Source: Patella vulgata (lineage: Eukaryota > Mollusca > Gastropoda > Patellidae). Taken from it: 64,000 nucleotides of DNA. The translations under genes were made by a program, and so were the position numbers. Under the pieces are notes generated by a model that was not told the DNA's origin, did not search any database, and saw only the letters and a program-made list of their open reading frames with translations. The stretch lies in NCBI RefSeq assembly GCF_932274485.2, contig NC_065882.2, forward strand, positions 66,191,431 through 66,255,430. Direction: 5' to 3'. Of this stretch, positions 23,544 to 35,250 are shown in pieces. Each line of letters begins with the position of its first letter. The stretch's first letter is position 1.

Positions 23544-23620
23544 AATTAATAACTTGACATAGCGATTTTTAAGAAAAACTCGACTATACTACGAATTTAA
23601 TTTTGAATTTTAAAATGTTG

Positions 23621-23801
23621 CTAATGCTAGGTTCCCATTGCCGTGTGATGTTTTACGATAGGATAATCCCTATTGAGTCGACGATCTGGTACGTTCAGAT
23701 ACGTTTCGATACGTTTCGATACGATTTACAACGATTACTCCTCGATTAAAACCACGATTTCAATCGTAGCGCGAATCGTAACAGTGGGAACCTAGCATTA
23801 G
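23621..23801. mobile_element. MITE with 20-bp inverted ends inserted after the A/B duplication
   Basis: Ends ctaatgctaggttcccatt and agtgggaacctagcattag. Absent from the homologous place in the gene A flank (about 7170), so it inserted after the genes duplicated. 181 bp, no coding capacity. Confidence 0.85.
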
Positions 23802-24619
23802 CCTGATTTGTTAGCACGAGCGACATCGTTTCTGATGCGCGTATTAACGAGCTTTCGTTGTTGTTGTCTTAAATACTTCTCACTTGAGGACTTAACGTAG
23901 CTAACATTGTTTTGTTGTAGACTATTTTTGTATTTATATACAGTATATAAATATTGTTATATAAGCACGATTGTAATATTCAAAATGTATATCAAAGCAA
24001 ACAGTGTAAAAATTATATATTTTATTTTGTAAATGTGTCACCAATTGAAAATATTTTGTAATTTTGTTCACACAAATTTAATTTTTAGCTTTTTGGGATC
24101 ATGGTCCAACAGATTGTAATTTTAAATATGTACATGTATATCTAATGGTGTAAGCATAATTTTTATTTTGAAAATATATCTCAAATCATTAGTTTGGAAC
24201 GAAGAATTAAAAGTGATTGTCGTCGCACCAACTCGACCACAATAGGTCTGGTATCTATTCTGCAGAGCCAAGTTCTTGATCGAGTTAATTAGGGGAGGGG
24301 TGCTCCAGGTACTCCGACTTCTAAATACCTTTTTACACGGATTATTGAAATAAGTATCACACGTTTGTTCCAAAATGACGTAGCTAGTTGGTTTTAAAGC
24401 GTTATAGTTAGATTAAGTGGGAAATTGATGGGATACTTATCGATAAATTGAACACATTCGCGAAAGTAGTTCCAGAGCTATTGCTCCTAGCTGATAGATT
24501 GTTGATCAAAGAATATGACTGTATAGGCACAGGGTTCGCACACCAATATTTTTAGACATGTAGTTCTCTCAACGGTAGTTCCAGAATTATTATTTTTGGC
24601 TGTACAAAGTTAAGGTTTT

Positions 24620-24790
24620 GTCTAATTCTCATAAAATATTCAGGAATGCTTAGAAGTTTATGTCTAATTCTCATTAAATATTCAGAAATATTTAGAAGTT
24701 TATGTCCAATTCTCATACACTATTCTAAAATGTTTAGAAGTTCATGTTTAATTCTCATCAAATAGTAAAGGTTTATGTCGAATTCTATCT
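24620..24790 (+). repeat. ~50-bp tandem repeats in gene B 3' flank
   Basis: Units with tttagaagtttatgtctaat, three to four copies, diverged. Confidence 0.75.
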
Positions 24791-24821
24791 GCTAAAGACA
24801 AAGCGTTATAAATAGAAATAA

Positions 24822-24885
24822 AATGATGCGGGGTTTAACGTCCTACTGTTCTGCTCCGAACTGGGCTAATGAAGACGGGTTATAA
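24822..24885 (-). mobile_element. SINE-1 3' fragment
   Basis: Reverse of the SINE-1 tail (ggggtttaacgtcctactgt). Only about 60 bp remain. Confidence 0.6.
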
Positions 24886-26588
24886 ATAGAGTATCAGTAG
24901 CGTGCAGAGAGGCGGGTGGAGGGGGCTACAATCCGCAGTATCCATTTCATGGAACATCCAATAACTAAGCTTATATACTATCAACTGTTTTTACAAATTT
25001 AAAAAGTCTTCCTTTCTCATATTATTTCTGGGTTATACAGTCAGTGAGATCGCCCGAGACCATTAAACGACTTTAGATACAGACACTCCGCACGTGCTTT
25101 TACAGTGCAATACGTCACGCGAGTCACGCGAGTCCTATATTTCACTAGTATAAATAATGTACGATTGGCAAGTTGCCCGTACGATTATTTGAAATAATGG
25201 TAGCCAACATCTGTATTTTAACACAATTTAATATGGTCATATTTTGTACCTTTCACAATATTTGGGGACTTATTACTCTTTCTTAATATTTGTTACTTTG
25301 GATTTTTTTTAACGTTTGGAAAATATTATTTGTTACTTTTGCTAAACTTTCTTGTCTTATGATAGTCCAGTGTATATACTATTAGTAATTCTTGTAACTT
25401 TTGGAAAATTCAGTGCCTTTAATTAATATTATTACTTTTGCTAAAATGTCTTATTTTTGAGTGTATATTACCTTTTATACTATTAACATTAGCTATCTTT
25501 TGATAATATTTGTTTCTTTTGTTAATAGTTGTTACTTTTGATAATATTTGTTTACGTTTGGAAAGACAACAGTGTACTGAAAATCGATTTGGGTCGTCCA
25601 TAATGTTTTACACCACATGATAGGAATCATCCTTAGCTGAAAAAGGAATGGCACAGAGGGGAAAATTAAAGCAAAAACATTGTTGATGCAATTGGTATGA
25701 GTATTGATTAAGTTAAGGTCGTTCAGGATGGCACCATACTCTAAACTACTGGATACGTATGTTTATTAGATAATGCTTTTGTTCCAGTCAAGTTACTTGT
25801 CCACAACGGAACAGGACAGAGGAGCCTCGAAGAGACAATTAATTTAGACATTTCATATGAAATACTGCCCAACCCCGGAAGGGTGAGGCGTATGGCTTTT
25901 GATTTGGGAAAACTTAGGCATTTTCGACGTTTTCTCTTTAATCGTTTGATGAATTGCAATCATTTTGATATCTTTATTCAGATTTGTTCAAACGACGTCA
26001 CAATATAGGGGTAGTTTTATATGTTTTAAACATAGATCGTAATTTTTCAAATAATATATAATTGTTTTTACCATATCTTCGTTGGTGACGAATTTTCAGT
26101 TCATCATATCTTAGTAAATACTCACTCAGTTTTGAATTTATATTCCTTCCAGAGATTCAACTTTTACAATAAGGTAGTTTGAAAGGCATTAAAATCACTC
26201 AAATGAGAATCAGAGATTTAAAATTACGTGATGTATTGCAGCCAAAATTGGTGGGGTGGGGGTGTAGCAATATTGTCGTTGCGACATTGTTTTCAATTTA
26301 TAGGCAAGGAATGGAGGAATAAGATTATATTATATTTCATTAATTAATATCTTTGGCAAGTTGGTAGATGAACATATATGTAGAATTGTACTTAAATCAA
26401 CTTAGTCTGTAATTGACAGTTGGCACATAAAAAGAGTTATTTAGCTAAAACATGTGTCTATAAAATACCACGAGATATCACGTGCATGGAAATTTACCAT
26501 TGCATTATTTGGCTTAACCAATCATATTGTTAATTGCACAGGTTCAGGGCCATGATCACACTTGATTGTGCATGATATCCATAAGTCT
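24886..26588. other. Gene B 3' flank without recognised genes
   Basis: 25260-25560 repeats the AT-rich units seen at 8540-8880. Beyond that I see only short chance ORFs. Confidence 0.4.
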
Positions 26589-26595
26589 TATAAAA
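26589..26595 (+). promoter_or_regulatory. TATA box-like element
   Basis: TATAAAA preceding the candidate exon at 26692; a start site near 26620 would give a 70-base leader. Confidence 0.3.
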
Positions 26596-26789
26596 GAAAT
26601 CATAGTAAACTTTTAAGTCAGACTTCCATTAGATTCCAGAGAGGTTCCATCTGAGTTCCTAGACAGCCGCGAGGCTGGCTAGGCCGGAGAAATGGTTTTA
26701 GCTAGTATTGTTATCTTTTATGCTTGTATACATGTATTCGGCTATATATATATAAAATGTAAAAGCGAACTGTTGCATTGTCATTCCTG
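26589..26789 (+). CDS. Candidate isolated first exon with TATA box
   Basis: TATAAAA at 26589-26595 lies about 100 bp before ATG 26692, which opens MVLASIVIFYACIHVFGYIY and continues KCKSELLHCHS to a strong donor gtaagac at 26790. It looks like a signal peptide or signal-anchor exon, but ends in phase 2, unlike the phase-1 leaders of this family, and no following exon was recognised. The TATA-to-ATG distance is plausible. Could equally be chance. Confidence 0.3.
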
Positions 26790-26989
26790 GTAAGACAAAC
26801 GTCTTAAGAAAACAGTAAGAAGTAAATACACAACGTGAAGCAGAAGTAAAAACAGCTAGAGACAAATTTTAGACGATCACAAGGCTACAGAAATATGTAG
26901 TAAGAAAAGATGCATGGGTTGTACGAAGGATGTGGCGACCGGTTTGTGTGGTCCGCTCTCTACGTCGGACAGGAAGGCCCATGGTGCTA

Positions 26990-27235
26990 ACGTGGGGGGG
27001 GGGGGCGAATGGTTAGCATTGCATCATAAGGTGTGTTATTGAGTCAACTGGGGTGGTTTCGATTCCCCAGTTGTACATGACAAGGAGTAGGGTCGCCTGT
27101 CCAACCTCGTGGGTCTTCTCCGGGTGTCCCCGTTTCCCCCCACTGCTAAAGACGAAATAATATTGAACCATATGTTAGTCCCGAAATGACCTAGTTGTTA
27201 CGAGTTGACGATAAACCCCATTTCTCCCTCTCCGC
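26990..27235 (+). mobile_element. SINE-2 copy
   Basis: After a G-run: cgaatggttagc, ggtttcgattcccc (B box-like), gtccaacctcgtggg, ttagtcccgaaatgacctag and tail aaaccccatttctc. No clear target duplication. Confidence 0.8.
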
Positions 27236-27270
27236 CAAATTTGGTATATATTTGGTGTACATTTCTTTTA

Positions 27271-27635
27271 GGGGAACACGTGGCTAAGTGGGTAAGACGC
27301 TGGCTGGCTCGCTAGCCTGGAGGTCGGGTGTTCGATCCCTGCATTTCCCGAGAAAGTTCATTCAGATTTTCCGGCGTGGTTTCCCCTTGTCAGTGATGCA
27401 GAATGGAGGACCTGACAAGGACAGTTGTCTAGTCCTTCGGATAGGACGAGGTCCCGTGCACACATTGGCGTGCACGTAAAAGATCCCTTGGCAGTTGGAA
27501 TTCGATATAAGAGTAGGCCCAGCGCCGCTGCCCGGGCAAAATTTCCCTCGTAGCACTCTGTATGGCGTATGCCCGTCTTCATTAGCCCAGGTAAGGAGCA
27601 GAACAGTAGGACGTTAAACCCCATTTCATTTCATT
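27271..27635 (+). mobile_element. SINE-1 copy with 13-bp target duplication
   Basis: tRNA-like head (gtggctaagtgggtaagac, ggtgttcgatccc), SINE-1 body, tail cgttaaaccccatttcattt. Flanked by TACATTTCTTTTA at 27258-27270 and 27636-27648, the mark of LINE-type retroposition. Confidence 0.93.
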
Positions 27636-27648
27636 TACATTTCTTTTA

Positions 27649-28741
27649 TTAAATTTTATGCCACCCTGCACGATATTTTGTCACCGCACGCAATGTCTCC
27701 CAGTGCGCCGTGGCAAGCTTTACCATATCGTTTTAAACCGTGTTTGCGCACTGTTCGAGCACTGTCAATGGGTTGAATGTTGGGACGCAATGGCACTACT
27801 TGTTTGAAAATAATCACCCAATTATCATAATATTGATCCCTTGTCGCTTCACGATCGTCAATGTGTCTACCTCTAATCATACCACAGGATCACCTAAGAC
27901 ATCCAGGTCGATAGGATGTCAGACTTATGGAACGGATACAGACGAGAAGGGGTGTCAGGTGATTCAAGTGGTTCAACTTATGCAAGACGTCGTGATGAGG
28001 AGTGGGTAATGAAACGACCCTCGTTTCTCGTATGATTTTATAAGGGTAGATAATCATATTTATGTCTATTTGATGCATACAGTAAATATGTAAATAATAT
28101 TTACAATTCTAATTCATTTCTTTTAATTACATTATCAAAATCTGTATTATGCTTCCCTGTTTCCACCTATTTATAATAATTATAAGATTTAAATGTAAGA
28201 TTTAAATCAAAGTTAAATGTAAGGGATGATTTTTGTTACAGCCTGTGTTGGTCCAATCCACATTATATACACCTATCCCTGCGCGTGCAAAAAATAATAA
28301 TAAAAATTATAAGTTGCACATATTTCTTTTCTTCACAATACGTTAAAATATGCGAAAACACTTAAATTCATATCAGAGTGACATATCATGTCAAAAGCGC
28401 GCATTTTTTATTTCATAAAGACCCTGTTTGTGAAATGTAATAAATATATCCGCTTGCAAGGCTATTTATGAATATTGACTGGATATATCTTTTCAAATCC
28501 AACGTAATTTAACTTGGCGTTACAAAGTATAAAAAAGATTCTTGATAGTAAAGGGCTATCTGAACAATATAACATTCATACACGTTGCATAGAAACTCAA
28601 GTTGTTTCCCGACTCATCGAATTTTTATTACCGCACATATACAACACAATACATATCATTCAATAATATAAATTGTAGATTTTCAGATTCAGGGCTAAAT
28701 ATGTCGTCTATCGCTTGTAACCTCGTCTCAGTCTTTCTCAG
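27649..28741. other. Intergenic, unassigned
   Basis: A 74-codon minus-strand ORF at 27880-27656 (DDREATRDQYYDNWVIIFK) is unrecognised. No other structure seen. Confidence 0.25.
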
Positions 28742-28755
28742 TCTATACCAAAGGC

Positions 28756-29137
28756 GGGGGGGGGGGTCACGGTGGTGAAGTGGGTAAGACGCTGGCTCGC
28801 TGGTCTGGAGGTCAGGTGTTCGATCCAAGCATTGGCCGAGAAAGTTCATCCAGATTTTCCGGCGTGGTTTCCCCTTGTCAGTGATGATGAGCGGAGGGCC
28901 TGGCAAGGACAGCTGTCTAGTCGTTCGGATAGGACGAAAAACCGAGGTCCCGTGTACACATTGGCGTTCACGTAAAAGATCCCTTGGCAGTTGGAATTCG
29001 ATATAAGAGTAGGCCGTAGCGCCGCTGCCCGGGCAAAATTTCCCTCATAGCACACTGTATGGCGTATGCCCGTTTTCATTAGCCCAGTTTAGGAGCAGAA
29101 CATTAGGACGTTAAACCCCATTTCATTTCATTCCATT
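28756..29137 (+). mobile_element. SINE-1 copy with 14-bp target duplication
   Basis: Complete SINE-1 preceded by a G-run; flanked by TCTATACCAAAGGC at 28742-28755 and 29138-29151. Useful as a reference copy for the family. Confidence 0.93.
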
Positions 29138-29369
29138 TCTATACCAAAGGCAAGTTCTATACCACGACTGCTATAATATCTTTAATATTCTCAAATATCA
29201 ACTCTGTTCGGGCCCAAAAACTGTCCCTTACTTATCAGGGGTTTTCATTCGATAAAACAAACATACAATGGAGAAATAATTTTAGCCGAAAAGGGGGAAT
29301 AAAACATTGCGACCTAGACATTTTCACACCCGGCCGTAATTCTAATCACGAGGTTTAATATCTTCCATT

Positions 29370-30569
29370 AGCCTCCCTCACACATGACGAAAACCTCGTT
29401 ACATGCTTACTACGTGCAAAATGTCTATAGAGCGTTGTGGAGTCGCGGTGAAATGCGGATAAACCTCTCAGTACGCGCAAAGTCGTGGAAAAGTCTCACT
29501 ACGGCCTGGCTGTGTTCTTACCTCCACGCCCCACGACGCTCAGTCATGTACCCACCTTGCTCAACCATGTTGCAACCACGCTGTCACGACGCTCCTATCA
29601 CGTGATTTCTAGATTGCAACAACCTCACCCCGATCAACTGATTGTCAAAAGCAACTACACTATCAGTAAAAATTTGCAACCTTTCAACGTTTTCACTACG
29701 GCCTCGTCCTTACGTGCACGCTCAAACCGCGCTTCACGACGAAGCCAAGTCCACACCGTGCTCAACCACATTGCAACCACCTGTCACGACGCTCCTACCA
29801 CGTGATGGCTACGCTACAACGGTCTCGCCCCGATCGGCTGATTGCCGGTGTATAGGAGAGGTATTGAGGCTTTCACACATAGACCACAACTTTAGAAAAT
29901 ACGCCAGATCGTGTCTCGGAGCGGCATAGGTGTGGCGAAATCTTTGTGAGCGTAGTAAGAGCGTGGTGGATGTCATGGTAAGAACGTGGTGAACGGGATA
30001 AGTCACGACCTTACTACGCGGATTAAGAACATACACTATACCAGCCCAGTGAAGTCGTGGTGGAAAAGCGTGGCGAGAGCGTAGTAAGAACGGGGACATC
30101 GTAATGGACGCGTAAAGAGTGTAGGCCCCCATCACGCTCTGGCAACCACCTCACCATGTGCTTACTACGCTGTCTCAGCTCGACTCACGTTGTACTCGAC
30201 GTTCAGTAAATTTTTGCCCGTTTTGAACGTACAGCGAGGACTTTGTTATGTGTGAAGTTGGGGTTTACGAAAAACTTAAGGTCGTTAATTTAGAAAGTGC
30301 GTGACCGGGACGTGGTGCACCTAATGAGAGTGTGAATACAGACGTTCTCGGTACGCTGCCACTACGCAGTCCCCGCTCTTAATACGCTATTACCACGCGA
30401 GTTGGGTGCATGTTCGTTGCACACGTAGTTAGGTCGTGGCCCATCATGCTCTCTACGTTCCTACCCCGACCCCACCACGCTCTTGCTACTCTGACAAAGA
30501 CCTTGCCACATACATACCGCTCTCAGCCACGACCTGGTTAATTTATTCGTGATGTATGTGTGAAGGGGA
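29370..30569. mobile_element. Probable non-autonomous DNA transposon with CGTGGT/ACCACG motif arrays
   Basis: GC-richer island of 1.2 kb with inverted ends (cctccctcacacatgacg and a near reverse complement at 30548-30569). The left half is rich in forms of ccacgacgctcctaccacg, the right half in the reverse (gcgtagtaagagcgtggtgg). No transposase. Ends and family uncertain. Confidence 0.5.
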
Positions 30570-30735
30570 TATTTATATTTAGACTCATCAGCTTTAGCGC
30601 CTTTTATGAAAGAGATTTTTTTATTTTACAAACACCAGTGATACTAAAATAAGATCGTCATTGTTACGATTTACAATAACCTAAGCCGGCGATAAAGTTT
30701 GATACAGACTTATTCATATGAATTTAGCTGGTAAA

Positions 30736-30787
30736 ATGGCTTCATGGTCGAGTTTGTTTGTTTTTATTTTATTAATTCACGCAGCAG
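30736..30787 (+). CDS. Gene C exon 1: signal peptide
   Basis: MASWSSLFVFILLIHAA followed by donor gtaatt at 30788, phase 1. The leader and the bases before it (ttattcatat then gg-aaATGGC) closely match gene D at 48226, which supports the start codon and a common origin of the 5' ends. Confidence 0.78.
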
Positions 30788-33088
30788 GTAATTTGTAATT
30801 TTAATTTATCGTTATGTAGAACATGTATATATTATTTAAAGGTTTACTTGTATGGAAAATCTGATACCACTTCACTATTAGGGTCTTGATTATTCTCGTG
30901 TAATGTAACAATATTATGACCTTGACCTAATATTAGTTTCAAATTCGTAAACAAGTTATATTAGATAGGGCATCAGGTAATACAGATGATAAATTTATGT
31001 ATTAAAACGAACCATAGATTCGTTGATGGAAATGTATTCTTTAGATTAAGGTAAATCTCCTCGCTCTCAAGAATAGTAACTGGCTCTCTGGCTTTGAACT
31101 GGCTAGACTCTCTTCTAAAGATGCGAACGCCCCTCTAAAGCTAGGGACTGATCAAAGTACTAATTTCTTAATATGGAAATGGACATGCCCATTCCTTTCA
31201 AATTAACAGGGGGCTATTTCTTAATTTGGTTATTTCCTAACTAGAAACATTCCATCATAATTTGTTGCAGTTTCATAAACGGTAGAGGATACGGTTTGTT
31301 TTTCATAACCAAAATGAAAATGGCAGTACATGCCGGTCTCTGTATTCTGTTAATCTACCTGTATTATGGTGTAGACTGAGTTATCCCTATATATCTAAAA
31401 CTGAGATGAGTTTATGTTATTTTTCAGATGGTTGTCCAAAACAGTATTATGGTGTAGACTGTAAGAATCAGTGTGACGTCAACTGTAAAAATAGATTATG
31501 TGATTCAGCATCTGGTATTTGTAATGATTGTGTTGATGGTAAATATGGTACCAACTGTCAATCAACATGTACAGTTGATCAGTGTATAGGTGGTTGTAAC
31601 AGGAATACAGGACATTGTTCTCTCTGTATTCAAGGTTACTATGGCCCCAACTGTCAACAGAGCTGTACAGTTACTAACTGTGTAGGTAACTGTAATATGA
31701 ATACAGGACAGTGTTCCAGCTGTACACGAGGTTACTATGGTAACAACTGCGAAGACCGATGCACCGTTAATAATTGTAACGATAACTGTGATAGGAATAC
31801 AGGCCATTGTTACAGCTGTATACAAAGTTTCTATGGTGTCAACTGTGAAAACCGATGCACAGTTACTAATTGTAACGATAACTGTGATAGGAATACAGGT
31901 CATTGTTACAGCTGTATACGGGGTTACTATGGTCTCAACTGTGAAGAGCAATGTACAGTAACTAAATGTAATGATAACTGTGATAGGAATACAGGTCATT
32001 GTTACAGCTGTAAACGGGGTTACCATGGTACCAACTGTGAAGAGCAATGCACAGTTACTAACTGTAACGATAACTGTGATAGGAATACAGGTCATTGTTA
32101 TAGCTGTATACGGGGTTACTATGGTTCCAACTGTCAACAGAGCTGTACAGTTACTAACTGTTACGATAACTGTGATAGGAATACAGGTCATTGTTACAGT
32201 TGTATACGGGGTTACTATGGTGCCAATTGTGAGGAGCAATGTACAGTTAGTAACTGTAATGATAACTGTGATAGGAAAACAGGCCATTGTTACAGCTGTA
32301 AACGTGGTTATCATGGTACCAACTGTGAAGAGAAATGCACTGTTACTAACTGTAACGGTAACTGTGATAGGAAAACAGGCCATTGTTACAGCTGTATAAA
32401 GGGTTACTATGGCACCAACTGTGAAGAGCAATGCACAGTTACTAACTGTAATGATAACTGTGATAAGAATACAAGCCATTGTTATAGCTGCATACGGGGT
32501 TACTATGGCGCCAATTGTGAAGAGCAATGCACAGTTACTAACTGTAACGATAACTGTGATAGGAATACAGGTCATTGTTACAGTTGTATACGGGGTTACC
32601 ATGGTACCAACTGTGAAGAGAAATGCACAGTTACCAACTGTCACGATAACTGTGATAGGAAAACAGGCCATTGTTATAGCTGTATTCAAGGTTACTATGG
32701 TACCAACTGTCAACAGAGCTGTACAGTTACTAACTGTGTCAGTAACTGTAATAGGACTACGGGACAATGTTATAGATGTATACAGGGTTACTATGGTACC
32801 AATTGTCAACAGAGCTGTACAGTTACTAACTGCGTAGGTAACTGTAATAAGAATACAGGGCAGTGTTCTAGGTGTACAGAGGGTTACCGTGGTACCAACT
32901 GTGAGCAGATATGTATTGATGGTGACTGTAATAAAGATACTGATTACTATACTGGTGGATGTCAAAGTTGCACCGACAGTAGATGTGACCCAACGTGTGT
33001 TCGACGCCCCGACTGGTATTCTGTGAAAAAGTCGAGGGCGACAAATCAACAATACGACAAAATTGACGAGACAACACGAAACAATTGA
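30736..33088 (+). CDS. Gene C: predicted secreted protein of 32-residue EGF repeats
   Basis: Exons 30736-30787 (signal peptide) and 31428-33088 join in phase 1 to give 571 codons including the stop. After the leader come one EGF-like unit (CDVNCKNRLCDSASGIC), then fourteen repeats of 32 residues (31568-32911), each with eight cysteines and the core CDRNTGHCYSC...GYYGTNCEEQ, then a degenerate last unit and a short polar tail ending at TGA 33086-33088. No FTP or ShK exon, membrane span or ITAM was found nearby. Either the protein is secreted, or the last residues read through a missed donor (for example gtattc near 33016) into downstream exons I cannot see. It is related to the EGF parts of genes A and B and its leader resembles that of gene D. 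Function unknown; an extracellular adhesion or decoy role is inference only. Confidence 0.75.
31428..33088 (+). CDS. Gene C exon 2: fourteen-repeat EGF exon
   Basis: Acceptor ttttcag ending at 31427, phase 1. The repeat unit is 96 bp with no frame drift over 1344 bp, so it is a coding minisatellite. Variable positions are concentrated in residues after GYYG or GYHG and in the EEQ/QQS ends; cysteines are invariant. The 3' end of the exon is uncertain. Confidence 0.82.
31568..32911 (+). repeat. 96-bp tandem coding repeat, 14 copies
   Basis: Fourteen direct copies of a 96 bp unit beginning at TGT of CTVxxC. Some distant units resemble each other more than their neighbours (for example the QQS-ending ones), suggesting unequal exchange or gene conversion. 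The opposite strand is also free of stops across the array, which is a by-product of the repeat. Confidence 0.92.
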
Positions 33089-33415
33089 CAGTAGGACACG
33101 AGAACACGACAAAATGAATGTGACGACAGCCCGGTTATTTTCTCGTTATTTGTTTGCTTTTGCTTTTCTTTTTTTTTTGGGGGGGGGGGGGGGTGCGGGG
33201 TATAATTTCATAAATAATAGGTCGATCAAATATCAAAGATCTTAAAAAAGATTGTTTTTTAGGAATAATAATCAGGCCTCGGAAAATTTGGGTTATACTA
33301 TCTATATCCCTTAATTTTTTTTAATCAAAAAGGAATCGACAGATTGGGGAATTTTTACTTTCAAAATTACTTATAATTAATAGATCAATGCACGAAGATT
33401 TATTTATAAAAGACT
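33089..33415. other. Gene C 3' flank
   Basis: G-run of about 13 at 33179-33193; no further exon or poly(A) signal identified. Confidence 0.35.
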
Positions 33416-33662
33416 AGAGGGGTGGGTGGCTGATTGGATAACGCGTGCGTGTTGGATCAGAAGGTCTGTCATTGAGTTAAGCGGCGTGGTTTCGATTCCC
33501 CGCTTGTACGTGGCAAGGGGCGGGGGGAGTCGCCTGTCCAGACTCGTGGGTTTTCTCCGGGTCCTCCGATTTGTTCCTACTGCTAAAGGCCACTAAGCGC
33601 AAGCGAATTAGTGTCGAAATGACCTAGTTTGTGTCGAGCTGACGTTAAACGCCGTCTCTCTC

Positions 33663-33692
<30 letters not shown>
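33416..33692 (+). mobile_element. SINE-2 copy with 13-bp target duplication
   Basis: Complete head, body (gtgggttttctccgggtcct, gaaatgacctagtttgtgtc) and (tc)n tail. TTTATAAAAGACT repeats at 33403-33415 and 33693-33705. One or more internal differences from 44318. Confidence 0.93.
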
Positions 33693-33693
<1 letters not shown>

Positions 33694-33954
33694 TTATAAA
33701 AGACTGGTGGAGGTGAAACAGACAAACACTATAATATGATGAGTGTATTTTTAGAAAAAAAATACTTCGCTTACGCACTGGATTCGTTTTGCATTTAGTT
33801 AGATGGAAACCGGAGAAAACCCACCAGGTTAGGTAGAACACCCTGCTACATACAACGCGCATACCTTGGATGGAAACTTTGACACCCAATGACACTTTTA
33901 GTTGTAAGAAGGCTCTATGTAAAAGTTGCCATATTAAAATTTTAGAATAAGTAA

Positions 33955-34460
33955 TTAAAGATGAATAATTAAATCATCATGTTTGATTATTGGATATCTG
34001 AATATGAATGTTGGATTATTGAATGTTGCATTATTAACATATTCCAAGCTGCTTGAGTTTCTTAGTTTCGTATGTTCGTAAGATTTTCTGTTTTTAAAGA
34101 TGAGGATATCACTAAACGTTATGGTTTGGATTATTGAATGTCGCATTATTTTAAATATTTCAAACGGCTTTAGTTTCTTAGTTGCGTATGTTCGTAAGAT
34201 TTGGTGTTTTTAAAGATGAGGATATCACTAAACATTATTTTTTTTTATTATTTTGATCTAATATTTTGCATAGCAGATATCCCATTTATATCCCAAGTTC
34301 CTTTAGTTTCGTATTTTCGTAAGATTTTATGTTTTTTATCAGTTTATTATATCGATAATACTAGATATTTTCTTTTACATTTTGATCTCATTGTTTTCTT
34401 ATATAGCAGATCTTAATATTGACATATTACAAGCTGCTTTAGTTTCGTATGTTCGTAAGA
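33955..34460 (+). repeat. ~115-bp tandem repeats
   Basis: About four diverged units with cgtatgttcgtaagattt and gatgaggatatcactaaac. No coding sense. Confidence 0.8.
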
Positions 34461-35233
34461 TGGGTGTATCACTATATTTTGTTTTACATCGTTTTGTTTG
34501 AATAGTGAATATCACATTAAACATACATTATGCAAGAGCTAAATCTGCCTATTACAGGTCTTTCTTTAGGCCTGAAATGTTATATAAACTATTAATAAGA
34601 ATGAAAGAATGAAATATGGTTTGTGGAACGTCAGCTCCAACTGGGCTACATTGCACCAACTATTAATCAGACATTTATTAACAAAACAAGACCGACCATC
34701 ATCAACTCCTGATGGCATCGGATACTCGAGATTTTAATTATAGATTAGAACGGATCGCCATTTAAAAATTTGGAAGCGAGGCTAAGTCTCGGAATATAAT
34801 AGTGACATGGTTACCACTTACATAATGTATCTTTAATAAAGCGTCCCACCTAGCGGGCTTTAGTTTCAAACTTATGAAAGACTTATTTTTCTTTAGCCAT
34901 TTTGCCAACATTTTGCTTATAGTGTGGATAAGAATGAAAATATTATAATAAAGATTGTTATTACACACAACTAAATTGTTCTTATTAAAATGTGTTTGTG
35001 ATTACATAAAGCAAATGGTGGTTAAGAGAATGTACTTGCGAATGCGAATAAGAAATATCGTATTCGACACGTCATGTTCACTAGAAAACATTTTGTTACT
35101 TGTGGAGCAATATTTTTGTCCTCGAATTAATATATGTTTTCAAATTCATAAACAAGTTTTATTAGATAGACATCATGTAATATTTTTTTTATATCAAAAT
35201 GATCCACCGGTTTATCAAATAAGACACCGCATC
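34461..35233. other. Intergenic, nothing recognised
   Basis: AT-rich; a short SINE-1 tail-like scrap near 34612-34660 only. Confidence 0.3.
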
Positions 35234-35250
35234 CTCTCTTGATTATGAAA

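Noticed and set aside
27271-27345. tRNA gene
   Set aside because: The A- and B-box sequences belong to a SINE head with a target duplication and tail; the fold lacks a proper acceptor stem. The same applies to all other tRNA-like hits.
31562-33112. 516-codon minus-strand ORF opposite gene C
   Set aside because: It is open only because the 96 bp repeat has no stops in that frame; it has no leader, domain or splice logic, while the + strand gives regular cysteine spacing.
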